Assembly (NCBI GenBank): GCA_049487715.1
Contig: CP150557.1
Location: forward strand, 372,001 to 436,000
Origin: Pycnococcus provasolii
Taxonomy: Eukaryota; Chlorophyta; Pseudoscourfieldiophyceae; Pseudoscourfieldiales
Direction: 5' to 3'
DNA: 64,000 nucleotides
Below are positions 46,405-55,031 of the stretch, piece after piece. A program made the translations under genes and the position numbers. The notes under the pieces were generated by a model. That model was not told the origin of the DNA. It made no database searches and worked only from the letters and a program-made list of their open reading frames with translations. Position 1 is the stretch's first letter. Each line of letters begins with the position of its first letter.

Positions 46405-48990
46405 TTACAGTAGTAGTTCAAAGCACGCCCAGCACGCTCCTAGGATCATGACGACGCTGACAGGGAATGGGTTTAGAGTATAAACGCCACTCGTCTTCGC
46501 GGTCGCGGTGGTGGTCTTTACGGCGTTTTTCGGTGGGCTTGTCGGTGCAGAAGTTGGAGGAGAGGATGTCGTCGTCGGCGTCGGCGCCGGCGTCTCATCA
46601 CCGCCACCGCCGTGGTTCGTATATATTTTGTTGACGGGGACCGCAAAGTCGAGCGGCGCGAGGAGCGGGTCCCAATACATCGCCCCGCAGCTCGTGGGCG
46701 CCCTAACCGCGTCAAGACTCATGGTAAAGGAGGCCGCTTCGTGCAGCTTCATCTTTTTGTTCGGCCCTGCCAGGTACGGCGTCGGGTTCGAGCAGTCGTC
46801 CGAAATGTCCATCGTTTCGCCGTCCTGAGTATGGAACACCATGTCTGCGGTCACCGCCTGACCGGTCGCCTTGCAGATGAAGTTGCGCGAGAAGCGGATG
46901 ATCTCGCGGTCCCCGATCTCGCACTCTGGGTTGTAAACCAAATTCTGCGCCTCGCGCAGCTCCTTGACCCCCGCGAGCACGATGATCTCGGTATCCGTCT
47001 TGCATACCTTGACGGAGCCGCGCACGGCGAGCTCGCGCTCCAGAGCCATGCTCTCCAGCGGGATGGAGCCCATGACGTTGAGTCCGCCGCCATTCATCAA
47101 TCCGAGCTCCAGGACCACTTCCAGGTCGCAGCCGTTCGATCCAGAAAAGCTCCCAGCGTACTTCAGCCCCGGGTTGACGGTGTCGGTCGACGCCATCAGC
47201 GCCTGCTTGCGCGCCACATCGTTCTTGAATTGAAAGGTGCGGTATGTGAGCTGCGTCCCGCGTTTCACCTCGCCCATGACTCCGCCGTCATAGTAAAACT
47301 TGTTTCCATACGTGCACGCCTTGGTGCCGGAGACGCCCCCCAGCAGACTGTGCGTCACCTTCTCCGTGGCGTCGAAATTCGGGGCGCCCACCTCCTCATT
47401 GTTCACGCGGGGAATCTGAAGCAATGGACCGTACCACGAGTCCTGTGCACTACCCCGCTCTGCGATGAGTTCCATGCCTTCGGGAGGCCCGGGGTAGTCG
47501 CATGAGGAGCCTCCAGCAGCGGCGGCAGCATATGCTTCGCACGTCGTGCGGTTCGGGTTCGTGCCGGCATTCAAGCTTTTATCCGATGCGCGCGAGAAAC
47601 CAAGTTGTTCGGGCAACGCTCTGCACGCGAGCTTGCCAAATTGCCAGAACATGCTGCGCTGCATCATCGTTTCCACGGCGGGGTCCAAGACGCCACCACT
47701 CTTCGCCTTCGGCAGGCATTGCGTCTTGAGCGCCGTCCATGATGGGGCCTGGGTAGGCTCCACGACGTACGCGCGTTCCCCAGGGCCAAAGTCCCGGTCC
47801 CACCACGTCTGTCCAGCCTCGGTGCATTGAGGGAACGACCCCGTCGGAGGATCCGGAGTGGCCTCCTGCGGCGGTGGCGTCGGAGGATCCGGTGTGGCCT
47901 CCTGCGGCGGTGGCGTCGGAGGATCCGGAGTGGCCTCCTGCGGCGGTGGCGTCGGAGGATCCGGAGTGGCCTCCTGCGGCGGTGGCGTCGGAGGATCCGG
48001 AGTGGCCTCCTGCGGCGGTGGCGTCGGAGTAGCCGCAGGCGGCGGAGGCGTCGATCCCGTGCCGCACGAACCATTCGGGGGGTATTCGGAGCAGAGCGAC
48101 TCCCAATAAGCGAGCAGTTGCTGTGCGAACGTTGTCGTTTCACCGGGTGCGGTGTAGTCGCACATCTTGTCAAGGTTTGCGGCGCCACTGTGCGTTGGAT
48201 ACATGAACTTGGGATCAATGGAACTGCACCTCACCAATTTCGAACGCAGTCCGCCGTCGTTGCCCCACCCTCGATTAACGCTGCCACCCGAAGCAAGGTC
48301 ACCACCCGCCATCGACCACGTCATCGGTGTGAGATGGCCGCTGTGCTCTGAACGCCAGCCAGTGAGTACTTGCCTCGCCTGCTCGAGATTGGTCGTGTTA
48401 ACGCGCCATCCTACAATCGCTTGAGACCACGCGGTCGACGTCTGCGCAATTGAAGGGTCGCAATAGCGCGTACCTTCAACTCCGATCTTGCAAGCCGCCT
48501 CAGCACCCTTTTTTCCAATTGTGCACGCAGAAAGGAACACGGAGCCTCCGTTTTTGTCCGGCCCGGTGAAGTCGTGGAAGCGCTTGACAGACTTGTCGCC
48601 CCACTCAATGAGGAAGCTCAAGTCCTCCACGCTTGCGCCGTAGTCGTAGCCTGTGGACTTGGGTGGAGGTAACTGCTGCATGGAAATCAAGCACACGTCC
48701 TCGCCCACGTAGGTCGACGCTTGAGCGAGCCAGTCCAGTCCAGGTAGTTTGCTACTCGTGTCCGGTAAGAAGTCCGCGAGCAGCGTCTGTCCCATGAACG
48801 CGTTATTTTCCATGGACGGCGAGCCTTCGAGTTGCGTCACTTCCTCCAAGAGGCGGCGGTGCGCGCCCGCGCCCATTGCGCTCAAGTAGGGGCACGCGAG
48901 CGCGACGTGTTGGTTCCCGCTCCCGGCGGCAATTACCATCAGCAAAGCAAGCACGTAAGAAAACACATTGCGACGGCACACCATCATCAT
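46405..48990 (-). CDS. Large extracellular protein with Pro-rich repeats and a C-terminal anchor
   Basis: An 861-residue protein. MMMVCRRNVFSYVLALLMVI is a signal peptide. Region 1 (to about 320) is Cys-containing with WSQAIVGWRVNTTNLEQARQ and WSMAGGDLASGGSVNRGWGN. A Pro-rich linker follows with five copies of PPPQEATPDPPT. Region 2 (about 400-790) is Cys-bearing and beta-rich (WWDRDFGPGERAYVVEPTQA, GFNVISL-like strands absent, FICKATGQAVTADMVFHTQD, GPNKKMKLHEAASFTMSLD). A Thr/Pro-rich stretch (PTPTTTSSPPTSAPTSPP) leads to a hydrophobic tail, VSVVMILGACWACFELLL. The layout is typical of an algal surface or wall glycoprotein with either a GPI signal or a C-terminal membrane helix. I recognise no catalytic domain. 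Confidence 0.75.
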   Translation of the reverse strand: MMMVCRRNVFSYVLALLMVIAAGSGNQHVALACPYLSAMGAGAHRRLLEEVTQLEGSPSMENNAFMGQTLLADFLPDTSSKLPGLDWLAQASTYVGEDVCLISMQQLPPPKSTGYDYGASVEDLSFLIEWGDKSVKRFHDFTGPDKNGGSVFLSACTIGKKGAEAACKIGVEGTRYCDPSIAQTSTAWSQAIVGWRVNTTNLEQARQVLTGWRSEHSGHLTPMTWSMAGGDLASGGSVNRGWGNDGGLRSKLVRCSSIDPKFMYPTHSGAANLDKMCDYTAPGETTTFAQQLLAYWESLCSEYPPNGSCGTGSTPPPPAATPTPPPQEATPDPPTPPPQEATPDPPTPPPQEATPDPPTPPPQEATPDPPTPPPQEATPDPPTGSFPQCTEAGQTWWDRDFGPGERAYVVEPTQAPSWTALKTQCLPKAKSGGVLDPAVETMMQRSMFWQFGKLACRALPEQLGFSRASDKSLNAGTNPNRTTCEAYAAAAAGGSSCDYPGPPEGMELIAERGSAQDSWYGPLLQIPRVNNEEVGAPNFDATEKVTHSLLGGVSGTKACTYGNKFYYDGGVMGEVKRGTQLTYRTFQFKNDVARKQALMASTDTVNPGLKYAGSFSGSNGCDLEVVLELGLMNGGGLNVMGSIPLESMALERELAVRGSVKVCKTDTEIIVLAGVKELREAQNLVYNPECEIGDREIIRFSRNFICKATGQAVTADMVFHTQDGETMDISDDCSNPTPYLAGPNKKMKLHEAASFTMSLDAVRAPTSCGAMYWDPLLAPLDFAVPVNKIYTNHGGGGDETPAPTPTTTSSPPTSAPTSPPKNAVKTTTATAKTSGVYTLNPFPVSVVMILGACWACFELLL
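47843..48022. repeat. Five 36-bp in-frame repeats in the surface-protein gene
   Basis: Five tandem copies of a 36-bp unit encode PPPQEATPDPPT. Copies are nearly identical at DNA level (one A/T change in the second), which suggests recent expansion. Prolines in such linkers are hydroxylated and glycosylated in algal wall proteins. Confidence 0.92.
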
Positions 48991-49597
48991 AGCGGCAGCA
49001 GTTTAACGACTAACGCGGTTGAAACGCGGTCAGAGGAAAGGCGAGCTTAACTGCTATTAACGTCCGCGCTTATTACGTTTAGGATAGCGGCGACGTTTTG
49101 AAATTGAGTTTCACGCACGTGTTTGGCACGGACGGCTAAAATTCACAAGGAATTTCTGCGCCAAAACTCACTTTCCCTCCCCCTTGGCCCGCCCCGGCCG
49201 CCCCCGGCCCGGTGGTGCAAGTCCAACAAGCGGGTAGAAGTAGGTGCAAGATCGCGGTGGTGACCAGCGCAAAGCCGCAAACACACACCTGGCCAGTACT
49301 GGGTGTCGATCACCATTCACCAGTGCCAGGGTTGGTTGTTTCACAGCATTCTGCCAGTGTTGCACAATGCATACCATGTGTCAGTGTGGAGCACCAGTGC
49401 AACCTGGCTGCCTGGAGGACGTTGCAGAAACTCGAAAATCAAAAAGATCTCCTCAAAAGATTTCGTCTCGCCTTCCACCTGTGACCTGGCACGCACGGCA
49501 GCACCCAAGGACCTGACCCAGCGGGAATAGATATCCCCCAGGCTGCCAGGGATGTGAAACACTCTGTATATAGGCGATATGTACAGGAAACGTTACT
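48991..49597. other. Intergenic region, no gene seen
   Basis: Spacer between two minus-strand genes. It has a GGCCCGCCCCGGCCGCCCCC block near 49183-49212 and scattered CCAGTGCA-type words. There is no gene or telomere-type tract. Confidence 0.55.
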
Positions 49598-51028
49598 TTA
49601 CAAGACGTCAACCTTACTCAAGCGACCACCCTTACACCAGTACCTCCGCCCGCCCCACACGACGTCCGACCGGAAGAAAGTCACCGCAAACGCCGCGGCG
49701 ATCACAAACTGGTGGAAGACGACAGCCACGGCGGTCTTGACGTACGGCACGAGTGACGTGGGAGGGGGCGAAAATCCAGTCGCGGCATCGACGTCATGCC
49801 ACGCGCCGGGGGCGACACGTGCCGCCGCGCGGCATCCAGTAACGTACAGCTCCCACACGGCGAGATCGGCAGATCGAATGCTTGCCGCGCTCGCCAGCGT
49901 GATTAGCACGAAGGCCACGAGTGGCCAACCGGGCGTGGTGACGGCGATCGTCGCTCCGATGCCGGTTAGCAACGAGAGGGCAACGTGCACAGCAGCCATC
50001 GTGGCGTTCACGCGATGCATGGTCGCATTCGTGTATGTGAAGCACGTGTAGCACTGTCTCCTCAGGTAGTTCCAGTACGCGATCCACGACGTCGTGCTAT
50101 CATGGATCGTGGGAAATGCGAGCGTATACGGCGTCAGCACGACCCGTTGTGTGTTCGCAGCCACGCCAGCGACGACGAGATCGTCGGAGTAGCCGCCGGC
50201 ACTCCACTCGCGCGCGACGTCGCGCGCATCCGAGCGGTGCATGAGCATGAATCCGCCCCACACGAATCCAGCAGCGTCGCTGAATCCATACGGGATACTG
50301 AGCACCTTGCGGTATGCGGCGGCGGCGTGCGCCCACACAGGTGCTTGGCAGTCTGCGACGTAGTCGCAAGGGTAGCCAGTCACGCACAACGACGGCCTTT
50401 TGTCTGTGAGAAGCACGTGAGCCGCCGCCTCGAGCGCGTGCGACGGCAGTTCCATGTCGTCGTCGAGAAAAAGCACGAGCTCCGAGCTGGTTTGCGAGAG
50501 CGCCGCCAGCTGGTTGTGAATTTTTTGCGACCGCAGACTCGTTACGTTGGAACAGCAGCACCCGGCGACGATGATGTTTGCGTTTGCGTTAAAGTTTTCT
50601 CTGCTGCTGTTGTTATTGTTGTTGTTGATGATGATTTCGTCTCGTATGGCGTCGTATGCGGGATCAGTTTTGGATTCCACGACGAACGTGAAGTTGATTT
50701 GACCGCGGTATCGCACGGCAAGTTGTCTTTTCCACCGCGCTATCGAGTGTGGTTTCAGAGAACGCACGGGTAGGATGACGGCTAACGACGGGAATGAGGA
50801 GGCAGCATCATCATCATCATCAGCTGGTTTGTTGTGTCCTAATATAATATGATTTCTCGCGTTACGAATCCTTCTGGCGGCTGTTAGACGGCAACGAGCG
50901 AGTTGCATCCATCCGAGAATCAATGAGCAGAGTATAAGAAACGACAAAAGCATACACATATATCCTGGAATTCCCAACATGAACATGACATGTGACGCCG
51001 ACGACTTTGCTTCCATCTTCACGGACAT
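49598..51028 (-). CDS. GT21-type glycosyltransferase, ceramide-glucosyltransferase-like
   Basis: A 476-residue membrane protein. It has an N-terminal membrane anchor (YMCMLLSFLILCSLILGWM), a cytosolic catalytic domain and three or four C-terminal hydrophobic segments, the layout of UDP-glucose:ceramide glucosyltransferases. Motifs: VILPVRSLKPHSIARWKRQL, LFLDDDMELPSHALEAAA (acidic donor/metal site), VWGGFMLMHRSDARDVAREW and GGYSDDLVVAGVA (third Asp). The final (Q/R)xxRW motif of GT21 is not exact; LRRQCYTCFTY occupies that place, so donor or acceptor may differ. Glucosylceramide synthesis at the Golgi is the best guess. An Asn run comes from an AAC repeat. Confidence 0.8.
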   Translation of the reverse strand: MSVKMEAKSSASHVMFMLGIPGYMCMLLSFLILCSLILGWMQLARCRLTAARRIRNARNHIILGHNKPADDDDDAASSFPSLAVILPVRSLKPHSIARWKRQLAVRYRGQINFTFVVESKTDPAYDAIRDEIIINNNNNNSSRENFNANANIIVAGCCCSNVTSLRSQKIHNQLAALSQTSSELVLFLDDDMELPSHALEAAAHVLLTDKRPSLCVTGYPCDYVADCQAPVWAHAAAAYRKVLSIPYGFSDAAGFVWGGFMLMHRSDARDVAREWSAGGYSDDLVVAGVAANTQRVVLTPYTLAFPTIHDSTTSWIAYWNYLRRQCYTCFTYTNATMHRVNATMAAVHVALSLLTGIGATIAVTTPGWPLVAFVLITLASAASIRSADLAVWELYVTGCRAAARVAPGAWHDVDAATGFSPPPTSLVPYVKTAVAVVFHQFVIAAAFAVTFFRSDVVWGGRRYWCKGGRLSKVDVL

Positions 51029-52151
51029 CCCCTGAAGTCAACTACAGTAACTGTTGTTGTTCTCAACATGTACATACGCCATATCCATGTGGGATGATTA
51101 TTCGAACAATGGAATCCCAAAAGGGGATGGATGGGAAGAATGATCGCGGCGTGTTTCTTCCCAAAAGAGGGAGATCAGAATCACATCTTTCTTGAAATTG
51201 AAACCCCGAAACATTTCTTGAACCCCCGAAACCTTTCTTGAACCCCCGAAACCTTTCTTGAAAACCCCGAAACCTTTCTTGAACCCCGAGAGGGGTGAGT
51301 TTAGGGGGTTCAAGAAAATCTTTCTTCCCTCGGAGGATCGATCCCATGACGGGGGTCATGGTGGCGGCGGCGTTACGCAGCAGGAGGCACGCAGACAGAA
51401 CGCAGCAAACGTCATTGTGTACGGTCAAGGATCCGTTGAGGTAAGGGCGGTCACCGTTGTCGCATCAAAATCATGCAGAAGCAGATCAAGGACGAGAGTG
51501 CAAACAGCGCACGGAATGCTCTTTAGCAAAATGCGATGGTTGAGGAGGTTGCAACCGAATCCTGTTTGGGATTCTCTGGACCTCGCGAGACTCGCGAGGC
51601 ACCCCCTCAACGACACCTCCCCGGAAACCCCACCTTGTAACCACCACTCTAACTTTTCCGAAACTGAAACTTACTTTCACGCCGCGCGTCACTCGTCGTT
51701 CCTTAAGGAGGAACCCTGAACCCTCCACAACGGGGCGTTAGGTCGGCGGGGAACAACGGGGCGATAGGTCGGCCCTTCACCCAAACCGGTACGAGAGTAC
51801 GGGCACTCAGGTCGTGCTTCCCAGAAAAACCCAACTCTTGTACCGTGAATTTAGTCTGCACCAGTAAATGCACCAGTAAATTTTCGGTAGTAATTTTCCC
51901 GTTATTCTGGGGACCCGGTGTTGGTCTTGCACCACTACCACTGTGATCATCTCGCCATTATCCCCCTCTCGCACCCTAAACTCAACTCAACTTCGGTTCA
52001 GGGTTACGTCATAGGGTTACTCATAGGGTTGGCTGTTCGGGTGAGCATGGTTTGAGATATTTTTTGAACCCACCCCTTCATTTACCTCCGTAATTTCCGC
52101 CACGTACAGTACGTCAAGCAAGCAAAGAGCTCTCTTGTTCTTGTTTTCGTC
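51029..52151. other. Intergenic region, no gene seen
   Basis: Divergent spacer between the GT21 gene and the DMT-type transporter. Besides the 20-bp repeats noted separately, it has GGGGCGTTAGGTCGG/GGGGCGATAGGTCGG at 51732-51775 and degenerate ATAGGGTTAC strings at 52003-52030. No gene is supported. Confidence 0.5.
51201..51290. repeat. Tandem 20-bp repeat, about four copies
   Basis: Units of CCCCGAAACCTTTCTTGAA spaced 20-21 bp at 51201, 51221, 51241 and 51261, then a partial copy. A further degenerate ATCTTTCTTGAAATTG lies just before (51185-51200). Open frames crossing it are repetitive by-products. Confidence 0.85.
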
Positions 52152-53424
52152 ATGCCCGTCAGCGTTCGTCGTCGGCCACGTGCAGCGTCACCACGACCTG
52201 GTGACTTCTCAAAAATCAACTCGTCAAAATCGGCAGCTCCTACTACTCCACCAGCAAAGCAATCAACACGTCAGCGTTCGCCGTCGCTCTTCTAAGTCGC
52301 GTTCTAAACCTTCGTCTTCGAAGGCGGCTCCCAAGAAGAAGGTGTCTGCTCCTGCCACTCCAAAAGTTAGTGCCTCACACGTTCAGGCAAACCTATATGC
52401 AAAATATGGAGACGTTCTCGGACTCGTCGCTCTCCTCGCAAGTGGAACGAACCTATCCATCCTAGGACAATACGTCGCGGACGTTCCCATCAACAAAGCC
52501 GCACAGTTACACCTACTCGTGCAATTTCTCGTGCAGCTTGTCGTGCTCATTCCACGCATGCTAGCAGCTTCCAGCACAGCCACAACCAAGGCGAAGAGGA
52601 AAGTGTCCACAGCGCAAGCGATACACCTCGCGTTCATATCCATCTTCTACGTCGCTGGATTCGCGCTCAGCTTCGCGGCTGTGCCACGAGCAGGAACCGC
52701 GCTCAACCAGGTGGTGTACTCAACCAGCATCATCGTCATGGCCGCTCTTTCGTATGCCGTGCTCGGACGCGTGCCTACGACGGGACAAGGTGTGGGAATG
52801 GCCATCGCTTTCGCGGGCGTCGCCGTCGCTTCCCGAAAGGCGTTCCGAGACGCTTTTCGAACACTCAGCGGCAAAGGCGGAAGTGGCGACGTAGGAATCG
52901 GACTTGCACTCAGCGTCGCGATGACGCTCAGCTTCAACGTGAGCACAGTGCTCCTCGAGAGGATGCACCGCATGCCGCGTACTCGTCATGCACCACTGTC
53001 TAGCGCGTTCGTTCAGCTGTGTCAGGTGAGCTTAGGAGTGCTTGCGCTCGCGTCGTACGTGTGCATTATGACCATCCCACGCTGGAACGAGTATGTCACC
53101 GCCCCACTCGCCAAGGAAGGGTGGACACTGAAGTCCGCATTGCTGTTGTACGCTTTCAATGGAGTCTGCAGTCTTGCTCACTCGCAAATTTACATATCCG
53201 TCGCGCGCGGTGGGTTTGGTGCGAATGGCACAGGCTTGGTGAACGCGCTTCGCACAGCCACCGTGTCCGTCGCTGCTCACTTGTTTTTCTGCGATGCAAA
53301 CGGAACCGGCAAGGCGCGTCGATCATGCCTTGATCATGGCAAGGTGACTGGCGCACTGCTGATTGCCGCGGGAGGGACAACTTACGTACTAAATAAGGAG
53401 AACGGAAAGAAGAAACGCAGTTAA
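52152..53424 (+). CDS. DMT-type membrane transporter, plastid-like leader, N-terminus unresolved
   Basis: About ten hydrophobic segments of the drug/metabolite-transporter type, starting YAKYGDVLGLVALLASGTNL and continuing VPRAGTALNQVVYSTSIIVM, GQGVGMAIAFAGVAVASRKA and GLALSVAMTLSFNVSTVLLE. A Ser/Arg/Lys-rich leader (KSRSKPSSSKAAPKKK) suggests plastid import. The main frame is open from 52135 but has no ATG before the second membrane segment. The best ATG (52152, MPVSVRRRPRAASPRP) is in another frame that stops near 52294, so either a short intron or a frameshift joins them; I could not place splice sites with confidence. The family includes phosphate-sugar and chloroquine-resistance-like transporters, but this member's substrate is unknown. 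It is convergent with the CDF gene, stops 84 bp apart. Confidence 0.7.
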
Positions 53425-53508
53425 GTGTAATTTTGCTGTTGTGACCAGTATCGACGAACCTGTCCTCCTCGTCACTCGAATCGTATACAAGAAATGTCAA
53501 GTACATGT

Positions 53509-54786
53509 TTACCGCGATTCTTCGAATTCGCTGAGAGTCAGGTCGGCGTGGACGTCCGCCTCAGCGACGCCGGGTAAGCCTTCTACCTCCCTTTTCAGCG
53601 CGTGTGCAAGCCGCGGCGCCTCCGCGAAGTTGCTCATATCCAAAAATGTCACGTCTATCACCACCACCCACTGGGCGTCATCAAATGTCATCAATCGATG
53701 CATCGTCAGCCGGCTAAGTTTCATGTGAGCGGCATATTTGTCCGAGGCAAGCACATCGCGTATCTTCGACTCTACCTCGAGACGAGGCTTCGCGGCTTTC
53801 GGTGTCTGCGTGGCGACCTCAAGAGCGACCTCTTCACCTTCAACAGCCAGCGCATGTCGGTGCAAAATCTCACGACTGCCTCGTGGCTCTGTGCTCACGA
53901 ATGCATTCACCACCTCCTCATGCCTGCACCGCAAGCTTCTGGAGACGGAAACCGCGACGTCATGGGCCGCCGACACCGACATGAGCTCATCAACTTCGAT
54001 TGCAACCTCCATGATAAGAAATGGACCCATCCGTCTTGCTCGAATTGCCGCGATTCCCTCCACACCGTCAACCGCCTCGACAGTTGCACGTAGAGGTGCC
54101 ATTCTGCTTGGCTCAAGTGCCTCATCGAGCAGTTCTCTCAGCGCCCCTCTTCCCATCTTTACACCCTCCCTCACGATCAAACCGCTCACGAAAAGTCCAG
54201 CGACGGGGTCCAGTAGAGGCATCCCTGACATAGCACCTCCAATGCCAACGGCGGCTGCAAATGATGAGAGCGCATCACTTCGGTGGTGCCACGCATTAGC
54301 AATCATGAGTTCCGATTTGGCTGCGTTAGCCATTGTCAGTTGGTAGAGGCCTTCCTTTGCGCCGATGGACCCCACGGCTGCGGCAAAGGCAATCCACAGA
54401 GGTGTTGCAGGGTCGCCGGTCGCCGTCGCCGTCGCCGTCGTTGCCTCCGCCAAAGTCTGCAAGCCGTTGTACGCCAGTCCTCCTCCCGTTCCCACGAGAA
54501 CACCGGCAAGACCGAGAGTTCCGAGCGTTTCCATTTTCCCCTTTCCCCACGGGTGCATTGCCGAAGGTGCTGCTTGCGCTTCTTTGATTGCCCAGTACGT
54601 CACACCGTCTCCCAGTAGGTCCCCGAGGCTGTGTGCGGCGTCAGCGAGCATGGCTGGTGAGCTAGAGGCGATTCCCGCAAGTGCTTTCGCAGCAGCTAGA
54701 GTAACATTACTGAACGCGCCTAAACGAGTAAGCTGAAACGGTGTGAGCGTTCTTTGCGCGCGCCATTTATTTCGGCATGCACGCAT
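53509..54786 (-). CDS. Cation diffusion facilitator (CDF) metal transporter
   Basis: A 425-residue protein starting MRACRNKWRAQRTLTPFQLT. Family signatures are in order: GAFSNVTLAAAKALAGIAS (helix 1), LADAAHSLGDLLGDGVTYW (metal-site helix 2), HPWGKGKMETLGTLGLAGVL (the HP-G-G-R/K-E turn) and ANAWHHRSDALSSFAAAVGI (helix 5, HxxxD). Helix 2 carries HSLGD with an upstream Asp, so site A has a His, as in Zn-type or mixed Zn/Mn members. The C-terminal cytosolic domain (GVEGIAAIRARRMGPFLIME) is followed by a second ferredoxin-like repeat ending in LKREVEGLPGVAEADVHADL. That long double tail resembles plant mitochondrial or plastid MTP types. The metal is not determined. Confidence 0.9.
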   Translation of the reverse strand: MRACRNKWRAQRTLTPFQLTRLGAFSNVTLAAAKALAGIASSSPAMLADAAHSLGDLLGDGVTYWAIKEAQAAPSAMHPWGKGKMETLGTLGLAGVLVGTGGGLAYNGLQTLAEATTATATATGDPATPLWIAFAAAVGSIGAKEGLYQLTMANAAKSELMIANAWHHRSDALSSFAAAVGIGGAMSGMPLLDPVAGLFVSGLIVREGVKMGRGALRELLDEALEPSRMAPLRATVEAVDGVEGIAAIRARRMGPFLIMEVAIEVDELMSVSAAHDVAVSVSRSLRCRHEEVVNAFVSTEPRGSREILHRHALAVEGEEVALEVATQTPKAAKPRLEVESKIRDVLASDKYAAHMKLSRLTMHRLMTFDDAQWVVVIDVTFLDMSNFAEAPRLAHALKREVEGLPGVAEADVHADLTLSEFEESR

Positions 54787-54847
54787 GAACACCGTTAGGA
54801 AGGGGTTACCCGTGGTAGAGGCGTACCAAACGGTAGACAGACACCTG

Positions 54848-54889
54848 GTTAGGGTTTCAGGAGTAGGGTTAGGGGGTTAGGGTTAGGGG
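54848..54889. repeat. Telomere-type tract (TTAGGG)n in a divergent promoter
   Basis: GGTTAGGGTTTCAGG, then TAGGGTTAGGGGGTTAGGGTTAGGGG units. The tract lies 62 bp upstream of the CDF start codon and 143 bp upstream of the HIBCH-like gene, with a TATATATATA string at about 54923-54933. Confidence 0.85.
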
Positions 54890-55031
54890 TACCTTTTAAG
54901 TTTTAGGCCTTCCGCCGTCGCCATATATATATACGTTGGTATTCTCATCCCTCGCCATTCATAATCAGCATCTCACTACCAACTAAGTGGAAGAAACACA
55001 AGCGTTGTCCTTTTCCTCTCTAAAGGTTTTC

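Noticed and set aside
47827-48351. Arg/Gly-rich plus-strand frames opposite the Pro-rich linker
   Set aside because: They come from reading the 36-bp repeat on the other strand.
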